From Haemophilus parainfluenzae ATCC 33392 (GTDB taxonomy: Bacteria > Pseudomonadota > Gammaproteobacteria > Enterobacterales > Pasteurellaceae): a stretch of DNA of 64,000 nucleotides. The stretch covers positions 131,501 through 195,500 of the forward strand of contig NZ_CP133470.1 of NCBI RefSeq assembly GCF_031191205.1, given 5' to 3'. The position numbers and the translations under genes were made by a program. Positions 43,305 to 52,707 of the stretch are shown here, one piece after another. Within the stretch, counting starts at the first letter, position 1; each line of letters opens with the position of its first letter. The notes under the pieces are model-generated. The model had not been told where the DNA came from, did not search any database, and saw only the letters and a list, made by a program, of their open reading frames with translations.

Positions 43305-44015
43305 CTATGATTTTTTAATTTTATCCAATAACTCGGCGACCACTTTCGGAACGCCCTCACCCGCTTTTTCTTTAATTGCAATCACTTTCTTACGAACAAA
43401 CCCTGTATTGGGATTTGGATCGATCAAATAGATAAGTGAACCATATGGAGCAAGATTTACCAATCCATTAACTGGATAAACTTGTAATGAAGTGCCAATA
43501 ACAATCACAATATCAGCCTTTTTCACTAACTTTTCTGCTTTAGGAAACATGGGTACATTTTCCCCAAAAAAGACTATATGTGGACGCATTGGGTGACCGT
43601 GATTATCCTTATCCTCTAATAGTTGATCACCCAAACATGGAACAATGTAATCGGTATTAAAACTGCTGCGAGCTTTATTCAATTCACCATGTAAATGGAG
43701 TACGTTAGTACTTCCCGCTCGCTCATGCAAATCATCCACGTTTTGAGTGATTATATGAACTTCATAAAATGCTTCCAATTCAACCAAAGCCAAGTGTGCT
43801 GCATTAGGCTCTGCCGCTTGAGCATTACGACGTCGTTCATTATAAAACGCCAATACTTTTGCACGGTTTTTCTTTAAGGCTTCAGGCGTGCAAACTTCTT
43901 CTACTTTATGCCCAGCCCACAAGCCATCTTCCGCTCTAAAAGTAGGAATACCACTTTCAGCACTAATTCCTGCCCCGGTTAATACCACGCAAATTGGTTT
44001 CTTTTCCAAAGTCAT
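43305..44015 (-). CDS. Sir2-family NAD-dependent protein, CobB-like without the zinc cysteines
   Basis: A 236-residue sirtuin: LTGAGISAESGIPTFRAEDG, the canonical TQNVDDLHERAGS, and catalytic His in VLHLHGEL. FGENVPMF and VIGTSLQVYP complete the fold. Only one Cys is left where two CxxC pairs are expected, so the zinc module is lost. It differs clearly from the second Sir2 (40984-41829). It follows the HAD gene by 3 bp. Confidence 0.87.
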   Translation of the reverse strand: MTLEKKPICVVLTGAGISAESGIPTFRAEDGLWAGHKVEEVCTPEALKKNRAKVLAFYNERRRNAQAAEPNAAHLALVELEAFYEVHIITQNVDDLHERAGSTNVLHLHGELNKARSSFNTDYIVPCLGDQLLEDKDNHGHPMRPHIVFFGENVPMFPKAEKLVKKADIVIVIGTSLQVYPVNGLVNLAPYGSLIYLIDPNPNTGFVRKKVIAIKEKAGEGVPKVVAELLDKIKKS

Positions 44016-44018
44016 TTT

Positions 44019-44909
44019 TCATGCTCCTTTTTGTTTTAAAATTTCATCAATCTGTCTATCTCTAGCCATCATGCCAAAAATATTCCCTGCTTTATAAAGA
44101 GGTTGATAAGCATAGCTTTCAATATGCAAGAATGGCTTATCTGAAAGGCGTTGGAAATATTGTTTTAGCTGTGATTTTGAGCGTAATAACTCGTCATATT
44201 CGGCTTGAATATGAGCACACATAGCTTCAATACGCATTTTAAATTCATCAATGAGATAAGGGCTGATAATTAAATAGACCGTTTTGTGTTCGGTTACTGT
44301 TTCATTCGCATAAACACATGCCAAATTAAACACTTGCCATTTATAGCGATCTGCAAAAGCACCAATGATTCGGCTTTGCTCTTCATTTTCAACTTGCACG
44401 ATGGCGGCTGGCTTTTTCAAGCAATCTTGCAAAATATCACTTGGCGTAAAAGGGCCACAGTCCAAATAAGATAGTACGCAGTTCCAGTTAGCAAATTGCT
44501 CAGTACCAAAATGTAAGTGCTTACCTTCGAATTTATCCGCCCCATTTTTAGTGCGATCATCAATTAAATAATCGCCTTGGTTCAGGTTTTTATGGTGAGA
44601 TAAAATTAGCCGCTTGTATAATGCCGAGCCTTTTTCTTCGCCGAAATAACGTTGAATCCATTTTACTTTATCGCTCCAAGCTGATGGATTATGCCAAGGA
44701 GCGGTAGAAAGTGCGTAAATATGATATTTCTTCATCAATTTATGAACCGCAGAAATCGCGTTTGGCATGGGTTCCATTAAGCTAAAAATGCCCTCAACTT
44801 CATCATATCGCCCCTCATACTCTTGCTTGGTTTTCTCATCTAATTTTGCAATTCCAGACGGGAAATCAACCATCACATTATCCATATCAATATAAACAAT
44901 TTTCTTCAT
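44019..44909 (-). CDS. HAD phosphatase (5'-nucleotidase-like) with extra C-terminal domain
   Basis: A 296-residue protein. The first 160 residues are a HAD domain of the 5'(3')-deoxyribonucleotidase type: nucleophile motif YIDMDNVMVDF, second motif ALSTAPW, and IDDRTKNGADKF supplying the last acidic residues. The remaining 130 residues (from about VQVENEEQSR) match nothing I recognise. It is first in a two-gene operon with a Sir2 gene, behind the shared operator. Nucleotide hydrolysis beside an NAD-using Sir2 suggests nucleotide metabolism or signalling, as inference. Confidence 0.75.
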   Translation of the reverse strand: MKKIVYIDMDNVMVDFPSGIAKLDEKTKQEYEGRYDEVEGIFSLMEPMPNAISAVHKLMKKYHIYALSTAPWHNPSAWSDKVKWIQRYFGEEKGSALYKRLILSHHKNLNQGDYLIDDRTKNGADKFEGKHLHFGTEQFANWNCVLSYLDCGPFTPSDILQDCLKKPAAIVQVENEEQSRIIGAFADRYKWQVFNLACVYANETVTEHKTVYLIISPYLIDEFKMRIEAMCAHIQAEYDELLRSKSQLKQYFQRLSDKPFLHIESYAYQPLYKAGNIFGMMARDRQIDEILKQKGA

Positions 44910-44936
44910 TTTAATGCCCTCTTTGTTGATGGCTTA

Positions 44937-44970
44937 ATGATAAAAGATGAAGCGACAATTTATGTCGTTA
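44937..44970 (-). promoter_or_regulatory. Island promoter 3: operator and -10 box before the HAD-Sir2 operon
   Basis: On the minus strand TAACGACATAAATTGTCGC (44970-44952), 9 bp, then TATCAT (44942-44937). The operator starts at the stop codon of the WYL regulator gene. Confidence 0.82.
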
Positions 44971-45918
44971 AGTATTTTTGTCTAAATAAGTGCGGGCAAT
45001 TTCTTGGTAATCTTCACCAAAATGGGCAATCCACCATTCCAGCATGGCGCTCTCAATCACGGTCGCGGAAATTTCATAGTCGCTGCCATAATCTTTTACC
45101 GTTTGATCAGTTGATAATGGTGTTTCTGTTAAAAATCCACCTGTTTTTTTATCAATACGGAAAGTTAAACGAATCTTTCTACCAGAACTAAAGCCAAATT
45201 TTTGGCTTTCAACATAAGCTTTTAGATTAAATTTCGGGCGTTCAAATTTCATTGTGCTGACATTCACTTCAAGTAAACGATGCAAGGCTAAATGTAAAAT
45301 ATCACCATGTTCATACTCTGCCACCACATAACTGCTAGGGCCTTGCTGAACAAGAGCAAGTGGTTTAACTTTAGCCTTATGTTCTTTGCCATGAATGCTA
45401 CGATAATGCACTTGCAAAAATCGGTTTTGATAAAGTGCGGTACTAATTTGCTTAAAAATTTCAGGATCAATTTTTGCAGGCAATAATGGCTGGCTAGTTG
45501 GTGCAATAGCCACTTTATTGAGCCATTCTGAAGCCCCTTTTTTATGTGATTCATAAGCAAGATTGTAATCCGCTTGTTTAAAGAACCCTTCCATTGATTG
45601 CATAATATTGGCAGGTAAAATGCCAGCTAAATATTGCTTTGCCAACATCAACACTAACGATTGTTGTTCATTTAAAATTGGCATATCCAAGCCTTTCGCA
45701 TCAGGCTTCCAACGATAGCTATAGGGCTTATCATTGGTATTGCAGTCAATTTCAAACTGCTCACATAATGTATTCAATGCACGCTGAATACTACGCAAAT
45801 CACGCTCAATACCTAATGCAAGCAATTTCTCTCGCAGTTCTAATGAGCTAATGGAATAGTTTTTCGGAATTAAACGTAATAGTTCAAGGTGGAATTTTAG
45901 AGAAGATGATTCAGACAT
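44968..45918 (-). CDS. WYL-domain transcriptional regulator
   Basis: A 316-residue regulator with an N-terminal winged helix (LKFHLELLRLIPKNYSISSL, then IERDLRSIQRALNTL) and a WYL ligand-binding domain (VKPLALVQQGPSSYVVAEY, LHLALHRLLEV). The start at 45918 follows TGAGGCAATT; an upstream ATG at 45954 lies in the art terminator. WYL proteins often sense nucleic acid or nucleotides and control defence or DNA-damage genes. It lies upstream of the three operator-bearing promoters and is the obvious candidate to bind them. Confidence 0.88.
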   Translation of the reverse strand: MSESSSLKFHLELLRLIPKNYSISSLELREKLLALGIERDLRSIQRALNTLCEQFEIDCNTNDKPYSYRWKPDAKGLDMPILNEQQSLVLMLAKQYLAGILPANIMQSMEGFFKQADYNLAYESHKKGASEWLNKVAIAPTSQPLLPAKIDPEIFKQISTALYQNRFLQVHYRSIHGKEHKAKVKPLALVQQGPSSYVVAEYEHGDILHLALHRLLEVNVSTMKFERPKFNLKAYVESQKFGFSSGRKIRLTFRIDKKTGGFLTETPLSTDQTVKDYGSDYEISATVIESAMLEWWIAHFGEDYQEIARTYLDKNT

Positions 45919-45959
45919 AATTGCCTCATAAATAGAAATATTTTCTTTAATCATATAAA

Positions 45960-45989
45960 AAATCGGGCAATTTTAAAACTGCCCGATTT
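45960..45989 (-). terminator. Terminator of artPIQM
   Basis: Stem AAATCGGGCA/TGCCCGATTT with a ten-base loop and T-rich flanks, 21 bp after the artM stop. Confidence 0.85.
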
Positions 45990-46010
45990 GTTTCTATTTT
46001 TGACCGCACT

Positions 46011-46694
46011 TTATGCCTTGGCGGTATCAATACGTTCAAATGCTAACACTTTATTTTCTAACTGACGGAGTAATAAAGTGGCAATGCCGGTAATAATGAG
46101 GTAAATACCACCTGCAATACCGTAGATAGTGAGTGCATCATATTCGGTACCGTAAAGTTGGCGTGCATATCCCATGATATCCATGATCGTAATGGTAGAA
46201 GCCAACGCTGTACCTTTAAATACCAAGATAATTTCATTGGTATAAGAAGGAAGTGCACGTTTTAATGCATAAGGAATTAGGATTTTTAACGTCTGTATAC
46301 GACTTAAACCTAATGCTGCACAGCTTTCCCATTGACCTTTAGAAATTGCTTTTACTGCCCCGTGGAATAATTGGGTTGAATAAGCGGCACTATTCAATGC
46401 TAAAGCTAATGCTGCACAGAACCATGCGTTGGAGAATAATCCCCATAATGGACTGTCTACCAACCATTGGAATTGGCCAGGGCCTGCATAAATTAAGAAA
46501 AATTGCACTAAAAGTGGGGTGCCTGTAAATAAAACAAGGAATAAATTGACCGCACTTTTCACTAATTTATTACCAATAGAAAGCAAGAAGGTTAAGCCCA
46601 ATGCGAGGAAAAAGGCAATAAACAATGCGACGACCGTAAGTAACAGGCTAGTCGGAATACCTTGAGCAATGACAGCTAAATACTCTTGAAACAT
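46011..46694 (-). CDS. artM: Arginine ABC transporter permease ArtM
   Basis: Inner-membrane permease of the arginine importer, 227 residues with about five helices. The ATPase-contact loop is AAKxG-like: SAAYSTQLFHGAVKAISKGQ WESCAALGLSR. Start overlaps the artQ stop by one base. Gene order artP-artI-artQ-artM matches H. influenzae. Confidence 0.93.
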   Translation of the reverse strand: MFQEYLAVIAQGIPTSLLLTVVALFIAFFLALGLTFLLSIGNKLVKSAVNLFLVLFTGTPLLVQFFLIYAGPGQFQWLVDSPLWGLFSNAWFCAALALALNSAAYSTQLFHGAVKAISKGQWESCAALGLSRIQTLKILIPYALKRALPSYTNEIILVFKGTALASTITIMDIMGYARQLYGTEYDALTIYGIAGGIYLIITGIATLLLRQLENKVLAFERIDTAKA

Positions 46695-47365
46695 TATTCG
46701 ACTCCCCGTTCAAATCGAGTGAAACGTAATTCTAATTTGCGAATACCTGCTTGGCTGATCAACGTAATCACCAAATAAATTAACGCAGCAATGCCATACC
46801 AAGTGAAAGGCTCATGGGTGTTTGTATTGATATATCCAGCCTGACGCATTAAATCATCGACACCGATTAATGACACCAACGCCGTATCTTTTAATAACAC
46901 GAGCCATTGATTGCTTAATCCTGGTAAAGCGTGTCGCCATACTTGTGGCATAATCAAATGGATGAAGGTATAAGGACGGCTTAATCCTAACGCTGCACCT
47001 GATTCCCACTGTCCTTTTGGAATAGCTTGAATCGCACCACGTAAGGTTTGTGAGGCATAAGAGGCAAAAATCAAAGACAATGCAAATACACCACAACCAA
47101 AGGCACTGAATTCAATATACTCGCCCGTTAGCATTTCCACGACTTGGGTTGAACCAAAATAAATCAGTAGAACCACCAAGATTTCCGGTAAACCACGCAA
47201 TAAAGCAATCACAACAGAAGCTGGTTTCGCAATAAAGACATATTTATTCGCTTCTAAGGCGGTAAAAATAATACTGAGCAATAAACCGACAATTAACGAG
47301 CAAATAGCAAGCCCTAAGGTCATTAGGGCTGCATGTCCAATTAATGTAAGATAATCATAAAACAT
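46694..47365 (-). CDS. artQ: Arginine ABC transporter permease ArtQ
   Basis: Second permease, 223 residues, paralogous to ArtM. It has the same EAA-type loop ([20 protein letters not shown]) and an N-terminal [17 protein letters not shown] segment. It begins 3 bp after the artI stop and is coupled to artM. Confidence 0.93.
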   Translation of the reverse strand: MFYDYLTLIGHAALMTLGLAICSLIVGLLLSIIFTALEANKYVFIAKPASVVIALLRGLPEILVVLLIYFGSTQVVEMLTGEYIEFSAFGCGVFALSLIFASYASQTLRGAIQAIPKGQWESGAALGLSRPYTFIHLIMPQVWRHALPGLSNQWLVLLKDTALVSLIGVDDLMRQAGYINTNTHEPFTWYGIAALIYLVITLISQAGIRKLELRFTRFERGVE

Positions 47366-47368
47366 AGA

Positions 47369-48088
47369 TTATTTTGTCATCCATTTGTCATAGATTTTTT
47401 GGTATTCACCATTTGCTTTCACGGTTTCTAAACCTTTATTTAAGCTTTCTAGCAATTCTTTACTTGATTTATTCACCGCGATACCTAAACCATTACCGAA
47501 ATATTTTTTGTTAGTCACTTTCTCGCCAACAAATTGAATTTCAGGCTCTTTAGAAATCATATCAGACAATACGGCGGTATCACCGAAGATGATATCAATA
47601 CGACCATTTTTTAAGTCTAAGATCGCATCTTGTAAGCTTGCATAAGATTTTGCATTATATTGCTTGGTTTCTGCGGCAGTATATTGTTGGAATGTTGTTC
47701 CGTTTTGAACACCAATTGTTTTTGCTGAAGCTAAATCTGCTTTGCCTTTTAGAGCCACATAACTTGCTGTGCTATCATAATACGCATTAGAAAATGAAAC
47801 TTGTTTTGCACGCGCTTCAGTAATATCCATCGCAGAAATCGCTGCATCAAAACGTTTTGCTTTCAAGCTTGGAATTAATGCATCAAAAGATTGGCTTTTG
47901 AAATGACAAGTCGCTTGGATTTCCTTACAAATTGCATTCGCTACATCCACATCAAAACCGACAATTTCACCTTTTTCATTTGTTGTTTCAAATGGCGGGT
48001 AGCTCGGCTCCATCGCAAAAGTAATTTCTTGTGCATTCGCAGCAAAAGCTGAGCCCATTAACATTGCGCTTAAAAGTAATTTTTTCAT
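47369..48088 (-). CDS. artI: Arginine-binding periplasmic protein
   Basis: Solute-binding protein of 239 residues. Signal peptide [19 protein letters not shown] is followed by the family-3 binding fold: [46 protein letters not shown] and [10 protein letters not shown]. It delivers arginine to ArtQM. It follows artP by 11 bp. Confidence 0.93.
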   Translation of the reverse strand: MKKLLLSAMLMGSAFAANAQEITFAMEPSYPPFETTNEKGEIVGFDVDVANAICKEIQATCHFKSQSFDALIPSLKAKRFDAAISAMDITEARAKQVSFSNAYYDSTASYVALKGKADLASAKTIGVQNGTTFQQYTAAETKQYNAKSYASLQDAILDLKNGRIDIIFGDTAVLSDMISKEPEIQFVGEKVTNKKYFGNGLGIAVNKSSKELLESLNKGLETVKANGEYQKIYDKWMTK

Positions 48089-48099
48089 GTTGTGTTTCC

Positions 48100-48837
48100 T
48101 TATTCTGAGTGTGAAAGATATTGTTTAAATTGTTCGGTTTTTGGATTATCAAAGCAATCTGCACTGCCCATTTCAATAATCTTACCTTGCTCCATATAGA
48201 CGACCTTAGTCGCCACTTTTTGTGCCACGTTCACTTCGTGGGTCACAATCACCTGAGTAATACCTGTTTGTTGAAGTTCTTTAATGATATCAACAACTTG
48301 AGCTGTAATCTCAGGATCCAGTGCTGCCGTTGGTTCATCAAACAACAACACTTGCGGTTTCATCATTAATGCTCGAGCAATGGCTACACGTTGTTGCTGA
48401 CCGCCAGATAAGTGAAGCGGGAAACGATCGGCATGCTCTTCCAAACGTAAACGTTTTAAAAGTTCTAATGCATCTTTTTTCGCTTCTTCCTCACTAATGC
48501 CTAACACTTTTTTCGGCGCTTCAATCAGGTTTTCAATCACCGTTAAATGTGGCCAAAGATTATATTGCTGAAATACCATGCCCACATCTTGACGAAGTTG
48601 ACGAATAGCTTTTGGATTATTATTCGCCTGAGACAAATCAAAATGATTATTCGCAATATGCAATTCGCCAGAGGTTGGTACTTCTAATAAATTTAATGTA
48701 CGGATTAACGTACTTTTTCCTGCACCACTTGGTCCAAGTAACACCACGGTGTCGCCTTCTTGTGCATCAAGATTGATATCAAACAATGCCTGTGATGAAC
48801 CATAAAAGAAATTCAAATTTTTAACACTAATCGCCAT
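48100..48837 (-). CDS. artP: Arginine ABC transporter ATPase
   Basis: Importer ATPase of 245 residues: Walker [15 protein letters not shown]-loop [11 protein letters not shown], signature HLSGGQQQR and Walker [15 protein letters not shown]. First gene of the artPIQM operon. Two ARG boxes precede it at 48873-48911. Confidence 0.96.
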   Translation of the reverse strand: MAISVKNLNFFYGSSQALFDINLDAQEGDTVVLLGPSGAGKSTLIRTLNLLEVPTSGELHIANNHFDLSQANNNPKAIRQLRQDVGMVFQQYNLWPHLTVIENLIEAPKKVLGISEEEAKKDALELLKRLRLEEHADRFPLHLSGGQQQRVAIARALMMKPQVLLFDEPTAALDPEITAQVVDIIKELQQTGITQVIVTHEVNVAQKVATKVVYMEQGKIIEMGSADCFDNPKTEQFKQYLSHSE

Positions 48838-48872
48838 ACTAAGTTTACTGTTACCCTCTCTCGATTTCTAAG

Positions 48873-48911
48873 AATGAATAAATATTACTTTTAAATGATT
48901 AATTATGCAAG
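48873..48911 (-). promoter_or_regulatory. Tandem ARG boxes (ArgR operator) of artPIQM
   Basis: Two 18-bp boxes, AATGAATAAATATTACTT (48873-48890) and AATGATTAATTATGCAAG (48894-48911), are separated by 3 bp, the usual tandem spacing. They match the core TGAATWWWWATTCA at about 9 and 8 of the 10 fixed bases. ArgR repression by arginine is the expected control. Confidence 0.75.
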
Positions 48912-48924
48912 TGTTTTATAAAAA

Positions 48925-48946
48925 ATCCCAAAAATTTTTTTGGGAT
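48925..48946 (-). terminator. Terminator of gmhA
   Basis: An A/T-rich stem built on ATCCCAAAAA and its complement lies 39 bp after the gmhA stop, with a T-rich tail on the minus strand. Confidence 0.65.
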
Positions 48947-48984
48947 CTTTAAATCATTGAATTTTAAACCGCACTTATTACGAA

Positions 48985-49569
48985 TTAGGCCTCTTTCGCC
49001 ATCTCAAATTCAACTAGCATCATTAAAATATGAATCACTTTGATGTGGATTTCTTGAATGCGATCTGCATAACCAAAGTGTGGCACTCGAATTTCAACAT
49101 CCGCTAAACCTGTCATTTTACCGCCATCTTTACCTGTCATTGCAATCACTTTCATGCCTTTTGCTTTTGCCGCTTCAATCGCATTTAAGATATTTTTAGA
49201 ATTGCCTGATGTCGATAATCCAAATAAAACATCGCCTTCTTTACCCACTGCTTCAACAAAGCGAGAGAATACATATTCATAACCAAAGTCATTACTTACA
49301 CAGCTTAAATGACTTACATCTGAAATCGCAATCGCAGGATAACCTGGGCGGTTTTCACGATAACGACCAGTTAGTTCTTCGGCAAAATGCATAGCATCAC
49401 AGTGAGAACCACCATTACCGCAAGATAATACTTTACCGCCATTTTTAAAGCTTTCTGCTAATAATTTAGCTGCTTTTTCAATAAATTTGATGTTGTCATC
49501 ATCTGAAACAAACTTGTTTAATACGTCTTGAGCTTCCATAAGCTCTGCTTTAATTTGATCAAAATACAT
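48985..49569 (-). CDS. gmhA: Sedoheptulose-7-phosphate isomerase
   Basis: First enzyme of ADP-heptose synthesis for the LOS inner core. The start at 49569 ([17 protein letters not shown]) gives 194 residues, the family length, after an AAGGAGAATA ribosome site; the frame extends to 49611 but without conserved sequence. The SIS-domain motifs are [17 protein letters not shown] and [10 protein letters not shown], with C-terminal [13 protein letters not shown]. Confidence 0.96.
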   Translation of the reverse strand: MYFDQIKAELMEAQDVLNKFVSDDDNIKFIEKAAKLLAESFKNGGKVLSCGNGGSHCDAMHFAEELTGRYRENRPGYPAIAISDVSHLSCVSNDFGYEYVFSRFVEAVGKEGDVLFGLSTSGNSKNILNAIEAAKAKGMKVIAMTGKDGGKMTGLADVEIRVPHFGYADRIQEIHIKVIHILMMLVEFEMAKEA

Positions 49570-49681
49570 TTTATTCTCCTTAAAAATTAAAATTCGAAAT
49601 AGCGTTGGCATTGTATAGCGTTCATTTCAAATAATCTAGCGCTCTTTCTTATCTCTCTATTTTCCAGCCTACTTCTCATTC

Positions 49682-49703
49682 TTTTGCGATACTAATCACA
49701 GAT
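49682..49703 (+). promoter_or_regulatory. CRP-S (competence) site before the DNA ligase gene
   Basis: TTTTGCGATACTAATCACAG with core TGCGA-N6-TCACA fits the CRP-S class, which in H. influenzae needs both CRP and Sxy and marks competence genes. It lies about 66 bp before the ligase ATG. The ligase gene is a known member of that regulon in H. influenzae. Confidence 0.75.
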
Positions 49704-49768
49704 TCAATTAAAAACACTTTAAAAAATGACCGCACTTTTTAAACTCAAACAATTTAAAAGGAGAGATT

Positions 49769-50578
49769 ATGCGAGTAGTTTATTTATTACTTTGTATGTT
49801 ATTCAGTCAAATAACTTGGGCGAACGATAGTGATTTAATGCTATTAGGTACCTATGAAAACCAAGATATCCAGGGTTGGGTGATGTCTGAAAAATTAGAT
49901 GGAGTACGAGGTTATTGGGATGGCAAAACGTTATTAAGTCGTCAAGGATTACCCTTGCCTGCTCCAGCATACTTTACGGCTCAATTTCCGCCTTTTGCCA
50001 TTGATGGTGAACTATTTAGTCAACGTAATCAATTTGAAGAAATTGCCTCTATCACAAAATCCTTTAAAGGAGATAATTGGGCAAAATTAACACTTTATGT
50101 TTTCGATGTGCCTAATGCCTCAGGCAACCTTTTTGAACGTCTCAAAACCTTAGAAGATTATTTGAAAGAACACCCTACGCCTTATATCAAGATTATTCCG
50201 CAAATTCCAATTCGAGATAAAACACATTTATTCGAGTATTTGCATGAAGTAGAATCGAAAAAAGGTGAAGGGATCGTGTTGCGTAATCCTAATGCGCCTT
50301 ACGAAAGAAAACGCAGTACACAAATTTTAAAGTTAAAAAGCACTTATGATGAAGAATGTACCGTGATAGCACATCACAAAGGGAAAGGCCAATTTGAGAA
50401 TATACTCGGCTCGCTTACCTGTGAAAATCATCGTGGAAAATTCAAAATCGGTTCAGGATTTAATCTGAGTGAGCGCGAAAATCCACCACCTATTGGTAGC
50501 ACGATTACCTACAAATATCGTGGATTAACTAATTCTGGAAAACCTCGTTTTGCCACTTATTGGCGAGAAAAAAAATAA
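49769..50578 (+). CDS. ligE: Exported ATP-dependent DNA ligase
   Basis: Minimal ATP-dependent ligase of 269 residues. A signal peptide of 18 residues ends ITWA-ND, so the protein acts outside the cytoplasm. The adenylation motif is E41-K42-L-D-G-V-R-G, with GEGIVLRNPNAPYERKR and KLKSTYDEECTVI as later motifs. There is no DNA-binding extra domain, as in Lig E enzymes of naturally competent bacteria, where a role on incoming or extracellular DNA is proposed. A CRP-S site upstream fits that role. Confidence 0.9.
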   Translation: MRVVYLLLCMLFSQITWANDSDLMLLGTYENQDIQGWVMSEKLDGVRGYWDGKTLLSRQGLPLPAPAYFTAQFPPFAIDGELFSQRNQFEEIASITKSFKGDNWAKLTLYVFDVPNASGNLFERLKTLEDYLKEHPTPYIKIIPQIPIRDKTHLFEYLHEVESKKGEGIVLRNPNAPYERKRSTQILKLKSTYDEECTVIAHHKGKGQFENILGSLTCENHRGKFKIGSGFNLSERENPPPIGSTITYKYRGLTNSGKPRFATYWREKK

Positions 50579-50614
50579 GAGCGGTCAAAAATATCGCTAT
50601 TTTGACCGCTCTTA
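50576..50614. terminator. Bidirectional terminator (AAGAGCGGT variant pair)
   Basis: A 15-bp stem TAAGAGCGGTCAAAA/TTTTGACCGCTCTTA overlaps the ligase stop and faces convergent trxA. Confidence 0.88.
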
Positions 50615-50629
50615 GATTTAATAACTCAA

Positions 50630-50953
50630 TTATAGGTGTTGATTAATAAACGCCGCTAATTGATTTTTTGGTAATGCACCCACTTGTGTTGCAACAAGTT
50701 GGCCATTTTTGAAAAGTAGTAAAGTTGGGATACTACGTACACCAAATTGACCTGCCACTAATTGGTTGTCATCTACGTTGATTTTAACAATTTTTGCTTT
50801 ACCTGCGAATTCAGGTGCGATTTCATCTAAAATTGGCGCAATCATTTTGCAAGGGCCACACCATGGCGCCCAGAAATCCACTAATACTGGAATATCAGAT
50901 TGCACAACAGTAGTTTCAAAATCTGCATCATTAATATGTAATACTTCGCTCAT
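50630..50953 (-). CDS. trxA: Thioredoxin
   Basis: A 107-residue thioredoxin with the redox site W31-C-G-P-C35-K and the conserved FWAP and [12 protein letters not shown] segments. It reduces cytoplasmic disulfides using TrxB, whose gene end lies at the start of this window. ATG follows AAGGAAACAAAA. Confidence 0.97.
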   Translation of the reverse strand: MSEVLHINDADFETTVVQSDIPVLVDFWAPWCGPCKMIAPILDEIAPEFAGKAKIVKINVDDNQLVAGQFGVRSIPTLLLFKNGQLVATQVGALPKNQLAAFINQHL

Positions 50954-51070
50954 TTTTGTTTCCTTATTTAATAAGGTGCTGACGAATCAACACCTAATGT
51001 TAATTGATGTTGTGCATAATAGCACAAGGTATATTGAATTGCACAGATTAGTCCGATTGATAAAAACTAA

Positions 51071-52180
51071 TTATTTAAGTTGTGCAAAAGCCTGTAATAA
51101 ATCGGCTTTGATGTCTTCTACATCTTCTAAGCCAACAGAAAAACGCAATAATGTGTTTGTAATACCACGAGCAACACGTTCCGCTTCAGGAATATCCATA
51201 TGGGTTTGGGTCGCAGGATAGGTAATAAAACTTTCTGTACCGCCTAAGCTTTCCGCAAAGGTAATCAATTTGATTGATTTTAAGAACGTATTTACCCAAT
51301 TTTCATCTTTCAAACGGAAAGATAGCATTCCGCCTTTGTTTGGATATAACACGCTATCAATTTGTGGCTGTTCGCGTAAAAATTCCGCAATCGCCTTCGC
51401 ATTATCTTGATGGCGTTTCATACGTAATGAAAGGGTTTTCATTCCACGCACAGTTAACCAAGAATCGAATGGCGAAAGTACTGCACCTGCACCATTTTGA
51501 ATATAGGCGATACGATCACAAAGTTCTTGCCCTTTTGCAATAATCAAGCCAACTAAACTATCATTATGACCTGCAATATATTTCGTGCCACTGTGGATTA
51601 CAATATCCGCGCCTAAATCTAATGGTCGAGATAGCACAGGAGTTAAGAAAGTATTGTCTACAATCATTAATAAATTGTGTTTTTTCGCTAATTTCGCAAT
51701 TTCTGCAACATCACACTCTTCCATTAATGGATTTGATGGGGTTTCAATAAAAATCGCTTTTGTATTCGCTGTAATAGCCGCTTCAATTTCAGCTAAAGAA
51801 GCGGTATTCACATAAATGGGTTTTACGCTGTTGTTATTTTTATAGGCAAAATCCAATAAACGATAAGTTCCACCATATACATCACTTGATACAATCCATT
51901 CATCTGGACCTTTAAATAAATTCATCAGCACTTGAATTGCCGCCATACCAGAAGCAAAAGCAAAACCACGATTACCATTTTCTAATTTTGCTACGGTATC
52001 TTCCAAAACACTACGTGTTGGGTTTTTTGTGCGCGTATAATCAAAGCCGGTACTTTCACCAATCCCGTGGTGGCCATAAGCTGTTGAAAGATAAATTGGC
52101 GTAGAAACCGCACCAGTGCGCTCATCACTGCGATTTCCCGCTTGGGCTAATAATGTATCGATAGAATATTGTTGTGTCAT
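51071..52180 (-). CDS. metB: Cystathionine gamma-synthase
   Basis: PLP enzyme of methionine synthesis joining an activated homoserine to cysteine. The 369-residue product has the family segments TRTKNPTRSVLEDTVAKLEN, DNTFLTPVLSRPLDLGAD and the PLP lysine in HSGTKYIAGHND. The sequence is close to H. influenzae MetB as I remember it. No MetJ box was recognised upstream, but the 52181-52387 gap holds an uptake sequence and possibly the promoter. Confidence 0.94.
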   Translation of the reverse strand: MTQQYSIDTLLAQAGNRSDERTGAVSTPIYLSTAYGHHGIGESTGFDYTRTKNPTRSVLEDTVAKLENGNRGFAFASGMAAIQVLMNLFKGPDEWIVSSDVYGGTYRLLDFAYKNNNSVKPIYVNTASLAEIEAAITANTKAIFIETPSNPLMEECDVAEIAKLAKKHNLLMIVDNTFLTPVLSRPLDLGADIVIHSGTKYIAGHNDSLVGLIIAKGQELCDRIAYIQNGAGAVLSPFDSWLTVRGMKTLSLRMKRHQDNAKAIAEFLREQPQIDSVLYPNKGGMLSFRLKDENWVNTFLKSIKLITFAESLGGTESFITYPATQTHMDIPEAERVARGITNTLLRFSVGLEDVEDIKADLLQAFAQLK

Positions 52181-52387
52181 AATTTACCTCTAAAACATGC
52201 AAAAACTTGACCGCACTTTTCTTTATTTAATGGCGAGTAAAACGCTCCAATTTTGTCATAAAGCCACTCTCGATAAAAGTAGAAATTGAAAACTCTGTGA
52301 AAATTATATTCTTGTGCTAAATTTTGCTGTAATTTCAACCGAAACGAAGATTTTTTCAACATTTGAATTTTTTTTTAAGATCTTCGA

Positions 52388-52415
52388 TTGACAGAATTTC
52401 AAATTCCCGTAAAAT
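52388..52415 (+). promoter_or_regulatory. Promoter of the tRNA-Gly/Cys/Leu operon
   Basis: TTGACA (52388-52393), a 16-bp spacer and TAAAAT (52410-52415) give a near-consensus sigma-70 promoter about 20 bp before the first tRNA. Confidence 0.8.
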
Positions 52416-52435
52416 GCACCGCACTAACAGCGTAT

Positions 52436-52511
<76 letters not shown>

Positions 52512-52518
52512 AACTAAC

Positions 52519-52592
52519 GGCGTGTTAGCAAAGCGGTTATGCACTGGATTGCAAATCCATGTAGCTCGGTTCGACTCCGGGACACGCCTCCA
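52519..52592 (+). tRNA. tRNA-Cys (GCA)
   Basis: A 74-nt cloverleaf with acceptor GGCGTGT/ACACGCC, anticodon loop TTGCAAA and encoded CCA, 7 bp after tRNA-Gly. Confidence 0.96.
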
Positions 52593-52620
52593 TAACCACG
52601 CAGTTAGTTAATCACTCGAT

Positions 52621-52707
52621 GCCCGAGTGGTGGAATCGGTAGACACAAGGGATTTAAAATCCCTCGCCTTTCGAGGCGTGCCAGTTCAAGTCTGGCTTCG
52701 GGCACCA
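52621..52707 (+). tRNA. tRNA-Leu (TAA)
   Basis: An 87-nt class II tRNA with acceptor GCCCGAG/TTCGGGC, anticodon loop ATTTAAAAT, a long variable arm (CGCCTTTCGAGGCG) and encoded CCA. Confidence 0.96.

Noticed and set aside
40984..44015. Known Sir2 defence systems such as Thoeris or DSR
   Set aside because: No TIR, SLOG or long helical partner domain is present, and the neighbours do not match.
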